Positions 8,227 to 16,749 of a stretch of DNA of 64,000 nt are shown one piece after another. The translations under genes were made by a program, and so were the position numbers. The notes under the pieces were generated by a model, which did no database searches, had not been told where the DNA came from, and saw only the letters and a list, made by a program, of their open reading frames with translations. The stretch is from assembly GCF_017377395.1 (NCBI RefSeq), contig NZ_CP061800.1:5043633-5107632 (forward strand), in the 5' to 3' direction. How positions within the stretch are numbered: position 1 is the first letter of the stretch; each line of letters starts with the position of its first letter. Origin of the DNA: Desulfonema magnum (lineage in GTDB: Bacteria > Desulfobacterota > Desulfobacteria > Desulfobacterales > 4be13).

Positions 8227-10499
8227 TTGATACTCCCGATTTCTCCCAGTCCGTAAAGGGTTATCATAAACGCATATTTATGCTCATCTGTCTCATTTGT
8301 ATGGCGTAATTCTGCTGACCAGCACTGGGCATTGTATAAAATTCCCAGGCAGTTTCTTAATTCTTTTCTGTCGTATATGTTACGCTCATAATCGGCATAT
8401 GCGGAAATGCTGTCAGACAGTTTTACCATAATATCAGCGTAAACGGATTCATGGGCATCCTGTGTATATCTGTGCGCCACAGACAGACGGTCCCCGCGTT
8501 CATCCCACAGGTTTATCGAAACATTACGCGATTGAAAATCATTTTCATAGACACACCATTCTGCATCTGCCTCCAGAGATACAAAACGACCCGGAACCAG
8601 CTCAATTTCAGCGGAAATCGGGGAAAACGGACGTTTTTCCTTCTGGTTTTTCCATTCTGCCGGATCTGTTTCATTTGCTTCGTTTATATCATAACTTTGT
8701 TCCAATTTGAAACGAAAGTAATTCGTGAACAGCGGGCAGTGATCAGTGATCAGCTGGTTACGGTTCGCCGGCAACGGTTCATCGGTAACGGATAATGCTT
8801 TACTGACAACTGTATTTGTAATTGAGCAGGTGATCAAGTTCTTTTTTTTAATTCGGTCTGAGTCATCAATGTTCGGATACTTACGCTGCTTTGAATGCGG
8901 TATGTATTCATAAACAATCTGAGGCGATATCGTGTGTTTTATCTGACCGGCATTTTTCCCTCTGAGACTGTAATTTTTAAAGACCTTGGTATAAAGTTCC
9001 AATTTTATGTCATATAGTTCCCGGTTGAGAAAGTTGTCTTTTTCCGCGGAGTTCCCGAATAAAACCGGATGGTTTTCTGCTTCATCAACATACCAGATGG
9101 TTTCCCGCAGCCCCACAGAGGGTTCAGCAGTGAAATAATTTTTAAACCGGTATGGCAGCGAAAATCTCGGCCAGACATCTGCCCGATGGGTTTTTGCACC
9201 TTCCTCACCATAGAAATAGGTGTATTCGGAATCAAGTTGCCAATAAAACGGCGTGTCCGAGATTTGTTGTTTTAAAGAATCAAATCGGATAAATGGCAGC
9301 TTATGCAATGGGTTATCCGGGAATGCCCCCCCTGGGGCATTCTCTTCCATAGCATTATCATACCAACGCGCACCCAGGTTCAGACTGTAGTCGGACCAGA
9401 TTTTGTTCAGACTGAAACTGCTGACCCTTACCGGGTCATTATAATCATCCAGTTCTCTGCCGAAAGTTTTGTTAAAATATGCTTCTGTTTTTTCAAATCC
9501 GGTGTATCCGTCCTTGAAATCGTGAAGATAATCCTGATCGCTGACAACATCAATATCAAGCTTTGCGGAAAAACCAAATGGCATTTTCTGATCATGCTTC
9601 ATCCTGAACCAGTAACGATCCGAGTTTCCGGCTTCAAATGTCCTGTCATCAAGAAAATCAAACATCAGGGTTCCCTTTGACTGGTCATCCAAAACATATC
9701 GGTATTCCGACCCAATTTTATTACCCCGCTTTTCCATATAATTAAAATACAAGGTCGCGTCCGAACTGTCATTAACAGCCCAGTAAAAAGGCTGCTGATA
9801 TTCCAAGCCTTTCCGATCCGAATACCCTGTTTCCGGGATAAGCAGGCCGGACTGTCGCTTCTGCTTTACAGGAAAAACAAAAAACGGCACATACATCACA
9901 GGTATGTCTTTTGCCCACAGGGCCGCATGTTTTACAACAGCGTAACCTTCTATGGTGACTTTAAGATTTTTTCCCGTGATTTTCCATGCCGGGATATCAC
10001 CGTCACACGCGGATATGCTGGCCTTGTCTGCTGTGTAGGTGTTTTTATCTGTTTTTTGTATTTTGCTGCCTTTGATATAAAAATGATTTTCTTTCAGGAA
10101 GACAGCCCCGTCATATATTGTACCGGTTTCAGTATTCAGATCCATTTCAATGCCGGTTCCGGTCAGGATATCCTCCCCTGCTGTCATGACCACATGACCC
10201 TTTGCAGATATGTTCATGGCCTTATAATCAAACCGGATAATATCCGCATTAAGTGTTTTATCATCTTTGGTGATGGATACATTTCCCTTTGCAACATACT
10301 GATCTGCTTCCTGATCATATTCCACTTCATCTGCTGAAATGTGCCACGGGGTATTCGGGTCATTACGGAACAGCAGACTGTCAGTCTCTGGAAAAGCATG
10401 AACACCGACTCCGGAAAAAACAAAGGCAATTAATCCGAAAATACCAATATAATATGCTGTCTTTTTGATAAAAATCCTATATCGTAAATATTGTTGCAT
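8223..10499 (-). CDS. lptD: LPS-assembly outer-membrane protein LptD
   Basis: An outer-membrane beta-barrel that inserts lipopolysaccharide into the outer leaflet. The ATG at 10499 gives about 758 residues with a signal peptide (GIFGLIAFVFSGVGVHA). An OstA/LptA-like domain follows (DEVEYDQEADQYVAKGNVSI, then KGHVVMTAGEDILTGTG). The rest is barrel-like, with alternating aromatic strands and FVFPVKQKRQSGLLIPETGY, a typical LptD junction. The open frame extends 84 bases further upstream, but that segment lacks a signal-like sequence. About 30 residues near two-thirds of the length (ALSVTDEPLPANRNQ and following) are repeat-encoded and lie in what should be a loop. It is divergent from surE. Confidence 0.9.
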   Translation of the reverse strand: MQQYLRYRIFIKKTAYYIGIFGLIAFVFSGVGVHAFPETDSLLFRNDPNTPWHISADEVEYDQEADQYVAKGNVSITKDDKTLNADIIRFDYKAMNISAKGHVVMTAGEDILTGTGIEMDLNTETGTIYDGAVFLKENHFYIKGSKIQKTDKNTYTADKASISACDGDIPAWKITGKNLKVTIEGYAVVKHAALWAKDIPVMYVPFFVFPVKQKRQSGLLIPETGYSDRKGLEYQQPFYWAVNDSSDATLYFNYMEKRGNKIGSEYRYVLDDQSKGTLMFDFLDDRTFEAGNSDRYWFRMKHDQKMPFGFSAKLDIDVVSDQDYLHDFKDGYTGFEKTEAYFNKTFGRELDDYNDPVRVSSFSLNKIWSDYSLNLGARWYDNAMEENAPGGAFPDNPLHKLPFIRFDSLKQQISDTPFYWQLDSEYTYFYGEEGAKTHRADVWPRFSLPYRFKNYFTAEPSVGLRETIWYVDEAENHPVLFGNSAEKDNFLNRELYDIKLELYTKVFKNYSLRGKNAGQIKHTISPQIVYEYIPHSKQRKYPNIDDSDRIKKKNLITCSITNTVVSKALSVTDEPLPANRNQLITDHCPLFTNYFRFKLEQSYDINEANETDPAEWKNQKEKRPFSPISAEIELVPGRFVSLEADAEWCVYENDFQSRNVSINLWDERGDRLSVAHRYTQDAHESVYADIMVKLSDSISAYADYERNIYDRKELRNCLGILYNAQCWSAELRHTNETDEHKYAFMITLYGLGEIGSIK

Positions 10500-10583
10500 A
10501 ATAACATCTTGAACATAATTTAAATTTGAGTTATAAAGACAACTTAATTTGAAAAAGTCAAGATTTAGTTGCAATATAATCAT

Positions 10584-10703
10584 TTGAATGTAAGGGAATA
10601 CCCAATAAATAATCTGCCCGTTTTACAAAATGCAGGGCAGGATATATTATTTTTGGGGACATCCCTGACCTGAAACAGATTTGGAATTAGGTGTCATCCG
10701 ATT
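10584..10703. promoter_or_regulatory. lptD-surE divergent intergenic region
   Basis: Both genes must be expressed from about 200 bases between their starts. It contains a degraded GGGTGGG-type palindrome (AATAAATAATCTGCCC near 10604 with GGGCAGGATATATTATTT near 10635). I could not identify -35 or -10 boxes with confidence. Confidence 0.35.
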
Positions 10704-11456
10704 ATGAACATATTTTTAACAAACGACGATGGTATTTATGCAGAGGGGCTGCACGCCCTTTATAAAAGGTTTTCCCAAAAACACACGGTCACTGTTATTG
10801 CTCCGGATCGTGAACAAAGCGCGGAGAGTCATGGCATCACCCTGAATGAGCCGCTTCGCGTCACCAAGGCCAGACTGTGTGACGAATATACAGGATATGC
10901 TGTAAACGGAACCCCGGTGGATTGTGTCAAACTGGGGTTTAAGGAAATAGCTGAGGCTAAACCGGATATGGTGATATCAGGAATTAATTCCGGGGCAAAC
11001 GTGGGAACCAATATTAATTATTCAGGCACAGTGGCCGCGGCCAGAGAGGCTGCCCTTTACGGAGTGACGGCAATCGCTGTTTCCATGCATGGATACGAAG
11101 GGAACCATTACAAAGATGCTGCGCTTTTTGTGGAGACACTGACAGATCATCTGGCTGAAAAAGGTCTGCCTTTTGGAACATGCCTTAACGTAAATATTCC
11201 TGATATTGCCAAGGAAAAGATCGCGGGGGTTCGGATCGTCAGGCAGGATATCGCGCTGCTTACGGAATATTTTGAAAAGCGGCTTGATCCCCGAAACAAG
11301 GCTTACTATTGGCTGACAGGTACTACCCGGAGTTTCGAAGAAGATGCTGATGTGGACGGTGCGGCTTTGTTCCGGAATTACATTTCCGTAACCCCTATTC
11401 AGTCTGATCTGACAGATTACAACACGCTTGAAGAACTCAAAGGGTGGAATATATAA
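10704..11456 (+). CDS. surE: 5'/3'-nucleotidase SurE
   Basis: A 250-residue SurE phosphatase that dephosphorylates nucleoside monophosphates. It has the family start MNIFLTNDDGIYAEG, with the metal-binding DD pair at residues 8-9. PDREQSAESHGIT, NGTPVDCVKLG and GINSGANVGTNINYSGTVAA are standard motifs; the serine and asparagines complete the metal and phosphate site. The length is normal. The start has AGGTG ten bases upstream. A hairpin terminator follows. Confidence 0.95.
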   Translation: MNIFLTNDDGIYAEGLHALYKRFSQKHTVTVIAPDREQSAESHGITLNEPLRVTKARLCDEYTGYAVNGTPVDCVKLGFKEIAEAKPDMVISGINSGANVGTNINYSGTVAAAREAALYGVTAIAVSMHGYEGNHYKDAALFVETLTDHLAEKGLPFGTCLNVNIPDIAKEKIAGVRIVRQDIALLTEYFEKRLDPRNKAYYWLTGTTRSFEEDADVDGAALFRNYISVTPIQSDLTDYNTLEELKGWNI

Positions 11457-11485
11457 AATAGCTGATCACAGTGAGTTGGTGATAT

Positions 11486-11523
11486 GAAACCTCCGAGGTT
11501 TTTAAAACCTCGGAGGTTTTTCA
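11486..11523 (+). terminator. Rho-independent terminator after surE
   Basis: AAACCTCCGAGGTTTT pairs with AAAACCTCGGAGGTTT and is followed by a short T run. It lies 30 bases past the surE stop. The stem is similar to a repeat at 213-240. Confidence 0.75.
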
Positions 11524-11599
11524 CAGGCTGAATTCGTGCGGTCAGACTGCTGACAATAACAGGGAAGCGCACGAACAGATTGTATTCATTCTTGAAAAT

Positions 11600-11630
11600 C
11601 TCCCTGACACCTAACACCTAACACCTAATT
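11600..11630. repeat. Heptamer repeat abutting a start codon
   Basis: Three to four copies of ACACCTA end at the ATG of the M50 protease gene, leaving no room for a standard ribosome-binding site. This is the complement of the GTGTTAG family seen at 1094. Confidence 0.85.
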
Positions 11631-12287
11631 ATGCTAAATAATATTAACGAATTTGTTCTGATTATCGTTCCCCTGCTTTTTGCAGTGACCATCCATGAGG
11701 TGGCGCACGGCTATGTGGCATACAGAATGGGGGACAGCACTGCCAAAATGGCAGGAAGGCTCTCTTTAAATCCTGTCAGACACCTTGACCCTGTGGGATC
11801 ATTTTTTCTGCCGATCATACTGTATTTCTCAGGCTCCCCCTTTCTTTTCGGGTATGCCAAACCTGTGCCGGTGAATTTTGCCAATCTTTATGATTATCGG
11901 AGGGGTACTATTTTTGTCGGGGCAGCAGGGGTTGTGGCAAATCTGATTTGTGCAGTTCTTTCAGGTTTGCTCTTTCAATTTCTGATTTACGCTGCATCGT
12001 TATGGCATGGTTCATTTTTACAGTCTCTTGTGATACCGTTTTTAAATATGCTGAACTACAGTGTGATTATTAATCTGGTTCTGGCTGTTTTTAATATGAT
12101 ACCGATTCCACCTTTGGACGGAAGCCGCATACTTGCCATGTTTCTGCCCGAATCGTTAAGAATACCGTTTCAGCGCATTGAACGATATGGCATGATTATT
12201 ATAATTTTGTTGCTGATGACAAAATCACTTGGTAAGATTATTTTTTTTTTTGTAACCCCGTTGTGTAATTTATTACTTGGAACTTAA
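11631..12287 (+). CDS. Site-2-protease-family M50 metalloprotease
   Basis: A 218-residue integral membrane protease. HEVAH at residues 22-26 is the zinc-binding HExxH motif within the first membrane segment. NMIPIPPLDGSR near residues 155-166 carries the third ligand (the aspartate in PPLDG). Hydrophobic segments suggest about five membrane helices. There is no PDZ or CBS domain, so it is a minimal family member; substrates are not known. The M50-trpS-scpA-scpB order is one I recognise from other deltaproteobacteria. No Shine-Dalgarno sequence is visible because repeats lie directly upstream. Confidence 0.9.
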   Translation: MLNNINEFVLIIVPLLFAVTIHEVAHGYVAYRMGDSTAKMAGRLSLNPVRHLDPVGSFFLPIILYFSGSPFLFGYAKPVPVNFANLYDYRRGTIFVGAAGVVANLICAVLSGLLFQFLIYAASLWHGSFLQSLVIPFLNMLNYSVIINLVLAVFNMIPIPPLDGSRILAMFLPESLRIPFQRIERYGMIIIILLLMTKSLGKIIFFFVTPLCNLLLGT

Positions 12288-12289
12288 TG

Positions 12290-12385
12290 CATGTTTGAAA
12301 CGTCCCGCAGGGACGGCATATTTGTAGCAGATAAGAGACACAGTGTTCCGAGTCCCGTAGGGGCGGCATATTTGTAACAATTTTT
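12290..12385. repeat. Two copies of a GGGACGGCATATTTGTA repeat
   Basis: CGTCCCGCAGGGACGGCATA near 12301 and GTCCCGTAGGGGCGGCATA near 12353 are two copies of one palindromic repeat. They lie between the M50 protease and trpS. I found no evidence for a T-box or other leader element. Confidence 0.7.
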
Positions 12386-12495
12386 AAACACATTTTTAGG
12401 AAAACATGGTTGAAATTTTGGATTCATTCGATGAAATTCAGATGTTATCACACACCAAACCATGAAAAAATAATAAAAATTACAGGAGAACTTTA

Positions 12496-13482
12496 ATGAG
12501 TAAAAAGAAACGAATATTAAGCGGCATGCGTCCCACAGGCCCCCTTCATCTTGGAAACCTGCAAGGCGCCCTTGCAAACTGGGTAACCATGCAGGATGAC
12601 TATGAATGCTTTTTTTTTATTGCGGACTGGCATGCCTTAACCACGGATTATGAAAATACCGATTCTGTTTCAGATTATGTAAAAAATGTTATGCTTGACT
12701 GGCTGAGTGCAGGGCTTTCGCCGGAAAAAAGCACGCTTTTTGTGCAGTCCCACATCAAAGAACATGCGGAACTCTTTCTGCTTCTTTCCATGATAACACC
12801 TGTGCCATGGCTTGAACGTAATCCCACCTATAAAGATCAGATAGTCCAGCTGAACAACAAAGACCTTTCAACATTCGGTTTCCTGGGATATCCTGTGCTT
12901 CAGGCCGCGGATATTATTATGTACAAAGCAGATGGTGTGCCGGTGGGGATGGATCAGATTCCCCATGTGGAACTTACACGGGAAATTGCCAGAAGATTTA
13001 ATCATTTTTACGGAAAAGTCTTTCCCGAACCTGATGCCATTTTAACCAAAACTTCAAAAATACTCGGTCTGGACCGCCGTAAGATGAGCAAAAGCTATAA
13101 TAACGCCATTTTTCTGTCTGACACTGTGGAAGACATAGCCGCCAAAGTCTCACAGATGATTACGGATCCCCAGCGCGCGAGGAAAAGCGATCCCGGGAAT
13201 CCGGATGTATGTAATGTATTTGATTTTCATAACCTTTACAGCAGCCCGGAAACTGTGGCTGAAATCAATGAGCAATGTCGCGCCGCCCAGATCGGATGTG
13301 TTGAATGCAAGAAAATAATGGGACAGCATCTTATCAGCGCGCTTGAACCTGTTCGTGAAAAGAGAAAATATTACGAAGATAATCCTAAACTTGTTGCCGA
13401 TATTATCGTAACCGGCGGCAGCAAAGCAAGGAGCGTGGCTCAACAGACCATGGAAGAAGTTCGGTCAGCAATGAAAATATAA
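12496..13482 (+). CDS. trpS: Tryptophan-tRNA ligase
   Basis: A 328-residue class I aminoacyl-tRNA synthetase that charges tRNA-Trp. It has the HIGH-type signature (PLHLGN, residues 16-21) and KMSKS in DRRKMSKSYNN. GMDQIPHVELTREIA is the usual tryptophan-enzyme segment. The length is normal. AGGAG lies eight bases before the ATG. scpA follows after 26 bases. Confidence 0.97.
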   Translation: MSKKKRILSGMRPTGPLHLGNLQGALANWVTMQDDYECFFFIADWHALTTDYENTDSVSDYVKNVMLDWLSAGLSPEKSTLFVQSHIKEHAELFLLLSMITPVPWLERNPTYKDQIVQLNNKDLSTFGFLGYPVLQAADIIMYKADGVPVGMDQIPHVELTREIARRFNHFYGKVFPEPDAILTKTSKILGLDRRKMSKSYNNAIFLSDTVEDIAAKVSQMITDPQRARKSDPGNPDVCNVFDFHNLYSSPETVAEINEQCRAAQIGCVECKKIMGQHLISALEPVREKRKYYEDNPKLVADIIVTGGSKARSVAQQTMEEVRSAMKI

Positions 13483-13508
13483 GCAAAAACCCGGTTTCTT
13501 CATGGATT

Positions 13509-14225
13509 ATGTCAAGCGAACGCTACGAAGTAAAACTGATGAATATCTTTGAAGGTCCCATGGACCTTCTGGTTTACCTTATCAAAAAAAATGAGGTGGA
13601 TATTTATGATATTCCCATTGCTGTGATAACAGACCAGTATCTCGGATATTTGGAATGGATGAAGGCGATGAATGTTGATTTTGCCGGGGATTTTATCGTA
13701 ATGGCAGCCACGCTGACCCATATAAAGTCAAAAATGCTGCTTCCTGTTCATAAAGACCAGGAGGATGAAGAAGACCCCCGGCTTGAGATCACAAGGCCCA
13801 TTATAGAATATCTTCAGATGAAGTCTGTTGCCGAACAGCTGGCTGAAAGAAATCTTTTAGGAGAGGATGTTTTTCTCAGGCGTCCTGCAAAAGAAGAATT
13901 TCTGGTAAACCGGGAATACGACGAATTGATAAAAATTGATTTGTTTGAGCTGGTTGATGCATTTCACAGAATCCTTGAAAATATGCCCGGTGATCACAAA
14001 GTGGATTTCAGCAGTGACAGGATTTCCATAAAAGATAAAATATCTGAAGTTGTTGATATTCTTGAAAAAAATGGGAGCGAGACATTCGACAGGCTGTTCC
14101 CTGCAAATGCAGATAAGGGCGAGGTTATTATCACATTTCTTGCCATATTGGAAATGGCGAAACTTTCCCTGATTCGGATTACTCAGCATGTTCAGACGGG
14201 TATTATCAGAGTGTTTTATTTATGA
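13509..14225 (+). CDS. scpA: Segregation and condensation protein A
   Basis: A 238-residue kleisin subunit that links SMC heads with ScpB in the chromosome-condensing complex. The N-terminal FEGPMDLLVYLIKKNEVDIY and the GDFIVMAATLTHIKSKMLLP segment are diagnostic. The C-terminal winged-helix part (VIITFLAILEMAKLSLIRITQ) binds the SMC head. No clear Shine-Dalgarno sequence precedes the ATG. It pairs with scpB, which follows after a 314-base repeat-containing gap. Confidence 0.95.
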   Translation: MSSERYEVKLMNIFEGPMDLLVYLIKKNEVDIYDIPIAVITDQYLGYLEWMKAMNVDFAGDFIVMAATLTHIKSKMLLPVHKDQEDEEDPRLEITRPIIEYLQMKSVAEQLAERNLLGEDVFLRRPAKEEFLVNREYDELIKIDLFELVDAFHRILENMPGDHKVDFSSDRISIKDKISEVVDILEKNGSETFDRLFPANADKGEVIITFLAILEMAKLSLIRITQHVQTGIIRVFYL

Positions 14226-14297
14226 TCATAAGAAGTTATTTGGTTCGGACTGGCAAATCGGACGGATTATCTCGTTATCTCGTTTCCACGCTTTGCG

Positions 14298-14402
14298 TCA
14301 CTGCCATTAAGTTAAGACTCATCCGGGGTGGCAAAAAGAGTTTCCGGCAGGGATGCGAAAAATAATTTTCGCACTCCGGAAGCTTAACTTAATGGCAGTG
14401 AG
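14298..14402. mobile_element. MITE-like palindrome with 8-bp target duplication
   Basis: Perfect 18-base terminal inverted repeats: TCACTGCCATTAAGTTAA at 14298-14315 and its complement at 14384-14401. GCTTTGCG occurs immediately before the left end (14290-14297) and just after the right end (14403-14410). It interrupts a host repeat that would otherwise read CCACGCTTTGCGTGGGAATG. Internally it holds a small stem, GCGAAAAATAATTTTCGC. It has no coding capacity. It lies in the gap between scpA and scpB (14226-14539); the rest of that gap holds another GACGCGAAGCGTGG-type repeat and no gene. Confidence 0.75.
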
Positions 14403-14539
14403 GCTTTGCGTGGGAATGCAGGGCGGACGCTTCGCGTCCTGATTGTGCCTGCTGTCCGGGACGCGAAGCGTGGAAACGAGAATGTGTGTGAAATTTCCAT
14501 CGGCTGATTTATAACAATTAACCTATTTAAAAAACCTGA

Positions 14540-15643
14540 ATGACGGACGATATAAAAAACATCATTGAGAGTTTGCTGTTTGTTTCAGAAACTCCGCTGA
14601 CCATTGACCACATTAAGAAAATAATCACCTTTGCAGATACAAAAAAAATCCGAAATGCACTTATGATGCTTTTGAAAGAACATGAGGCCCGTAAAGGCGG
14701 TTTTTTTTTGCGTGAAGTTGCCGGTGGCTATCAGTTCCGCACCCGGCCTGAATATACAGAATGGATCAGACAATTAATGCGGCCGGCCCCGGCCCGTATC
14801 AGCAAGGCAGCGCTGGAAACCCTGGCAATTATTGCTTACAAGCAACCGATCATACGCAACGACATTGAACGTATCAGAGGTGTTGATTCCGGGGGAGTGA
14901 TCCGTATGTTGCTTGAACGAAAGCTTATCCGAATTCTGGGACGCAAGGAAATTCCGGGCCGTCCTTTAATCTATGCAACGACAAAGCAGTTTCTGGAAGC
15001 ATTTGAATTGAAAGATTTAAAGGATCTTCCCACTCCGAAAGAAATTGACGATCTCGGGAAGCCTTCTTCAGAAAATATAATGGTTCAGAAGCCTCTGAAC
15101 AGTTTGGAACCATCTGATTCTGAAAATTCGACAATCCAGGAGTCTTCCGACCTTTTGGAACCATCTGATCATAAAGAAGAAAACCCGGATGTGCCTGAAA
15201 AGTCGCCTGCTGAAAATTCGATGATTCAGGAGTCTTCCGACCTTTTGGAACCATCTGATCATAAAGAAGAAAACCCGGATGTGCCTGAAAAGTCGCCTGC
15301 TGAAAATTCGATGACTCAGGAGTCTTCCGACCTTTTGGAACCATCTGATCATAAAGAAAAAAATCCGGATATGCCTGAAAAGTCGTCCGCTGAAAATTCG
15401 ATGACTCAGGAGTCTTCCGACCTTTTGGAACCATCTGATCATAAACAAGAAAATCCGGATGTGCCTGAAAAGTCGTCTGCTGAAAATTCGACAATTCAGG
15501 AGTCTTTGGACATTTTGAAAATTTCCGATCATGAAAAAGAAAAAACAGATGCGCCTGAAAATTTATCTTCAAAAAATGAAAAAATTCAAGAGTCTTTGAA
15601 CGATTTGGATAATTTTGATCATCATGAAGAAAAAAATACTTGA
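14540..15643 (+). CDS. scpB: Segregation and condensation protein B with a repeat tail
   Basis: Residues 1 to about 175 are ScpB, two winged-helix domains that partner ScpA and SMC: ALETLAIIAYKQPIIRNDIE, RGVDSGGVIRMLLERKLIRI and GRPLIYATTKQFLEAF are diagnostic. From about residue 194 to the end, an acidic tail is made of 30-residue repeats (90 bases, beginning at 15121, 15211, 15301, 15391 and 15481, then a degenerate copy). Each carries ESSDLLEPSDHKEENPD-like sequence. Typical ScpB proteins end near residue 190-200, so the tail roughly doubles the protein. The middle copies are nearly identical in DNA, suggesting recent expansion. No Shine-Dalgarno sequence is obvious. Confidence 0.93.
   Translation: MTDDIKNIIESLLFVSETPLTIDHIKKIITFADTKKIRNALMMLLKEHEARKGGFFLREVAGGYQFRTRPEYTEWIRQLMRPAPARISKAALETLAIIAYKQPIIRNDIERIRGVDSGGVIRMLLERKLIRILGRKEIPGRPLIYATTKQFLEAFELKDLKDLPTPKEIDDLGKPSSENIMVQKPLNSLEPSDSENSTIQESSDLLEPSDHKEENPDVPEKSPAENSMIQESSDLLEPSDHKEENPDVPEKSPAENSMTQESSDLLEPSDHKEKNPDMPEKSSAENSMTQESSDLLEPSDHKQENPDVPEKSSAENSTIQESLDILKISDHEKEKTDAPENLSSKNEKIQESLNDLDNFDHHEEKNT
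15121..15570 (+). repeat. 90-bp in-frame tandem repeat in scpB
   Basis: Five tandem 90-base units, each opening TGAAAATTCG, with the second and third almost identical and the fifth more divergent. The period is a multiple of three, so copy-number change keeps the frame. Confidence 0.95.
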
Positions 15644-15685
15644 CGCAGATCAGATTATCCGCTATATAAGTCCGATAATTCACGA

Positions 15686-15760
15686 GGGCGATTAACTCAG
15701 TGGGAGAGTGCTACCTTCACACGGTAGAAGTCACTGGTTCAAATCCAGTATCGCCTACCA
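15686..15760 (+). tRNA. tRNA-Val (CAC)
   Basis: A complete cloverleaf can be folded. The acceptor stem is GGGCGAT with ATCGCCT (G-U at the first pair). The anticodon stem is CTACC/GGTAG with the loop TTCACAC, giving anticodon CAC for valine codon GUG. The T arm is ACTGGTTCAAATCCAGT, and the CCA end is encoded. It lies 42 bases after scpB. I found no second copy of its 3' end in the window, so there is no visible integrated element. Confidence 0.93.
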
Positions 15761-15770
15761 TAAAAAATAA

Positions 15771-15802
15771 GGGGTTACAGTTGAGACTGTATCCCCTTTT
15801 TT
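15771..15802 (+). terminator. Rho-independent terminator after tRNA-Val
   Basis: GGGGTTACAG pairs with CTGTATCCCC over a short loop and is followed by a run of T residues, 10 bases past the tRNA CCA end. Confidence 0.88.
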
Positions 15803-16749
15803 GTTTTTTGTGGCCATTATGAGACTCGTTCCTTTGTCACCTCCGCAAAGCTGGAATTTTATTATCCGGTATAAAACCCTTTTTGCCAGTTGCTCCCCTT
15901 CAGCCTAATACACCACTTTGTAAATTCGTTACCCCCTCTCAGGGAGCTGACAGGCTGATTTTACATCAGCCTTGCCAAATTTACAAAGTATATCAAAGAT
16001 TTATGAAGCGGTGTATTAATCTGTCGCCACCAAGTTGTCCGGAATTTTGTCAAGAACTCAAAAAAATGAGATAACTATCTGAAATATTTTATCTGATGAT
16101 CGGCAAATCAGGCCGGAAGCCCAGTCATGTCGGACAGCGGCACATTTTATCCCCCTCCTTTCAGGCTCAATACTGTTGACTTAGGCGTAAGCGGGTTTTC
16201 CGGTGTTTTCTCCGGAGTGCGAAAAATGCTTTTTCGCATGCGCAAAAATATAATTTTTGCACTCCGGATCTGTTCGGAACTGCCTGAGTCGGCAGCATTG
16301 CCTTTCAGGCTCTGACTGACAGGGTTATAAAAGGCTTGAAATCGGAACTCCGAAGGGATAAGCTAGCTATAAAGGCTGGCGCTGTGAAATGTTGAGAGGT
16401 CAGGTGGATGAAATTGAAGAAGACTCATAAATTATTTTGCCGGACGGGGTTTGCAACCCCGTCCGGGATATTTTCCCCGATCACTGCCGGTGAACATTTC
16501 GGACGGGATTGCAAATCTCGTCCGGCATTCGAAAGCTGTTGTCAGAAGCTCGGTGTTTGTAACTCCGTCTGTAATATTCTTTGCGAGAGGGTAAAAATCA
16601 TTCCAGAGTTTCATGGGATTGACTTGGATACAAGACAAGCCCTTTCTGACATTTTGTTCATTTTTCAGGTATGTGCAAAAAAATTAACAAGATAAAAAGT
16701 GAGCAGGGTCGCAGGGACAGATAATCAAATCAAATAATGGGAGAAACAG
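15803..16749. repeat. Repeat-rich intergenic region
   Basis: No convincing gene. An inverted repeat at about 15908-16018 has TACACCACTTTG and GGTGTATTA at its ends and resembles the copy at 23569-23671. At about 16213-16267, CCGGAGTGCGAAAAA pairs with a segment ending TTTTTGCACTCCGG. Several copies of a GGGTTTGCAACCCCGTCCG-type repeat lie at about 16444-16580. The short open frames here are made of these repeats. The tail contains the ribosome-binding site of the DUF262 gene (GGGAG before 16750). Confidence 0.7.

Noticed and set aside
12290..12495. T-box or attenuator before trpS
   Set aside because: The region holds copies of a common palindromic repeat; no specifier loop or T-box sequence could be recognised.
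14925..15683. Minus-strand 252-residue frame with repeated peptide
   Set aside because: It is the antisense of the scpB repeat tail; repeats keep both strands open. scpB is the real gene.
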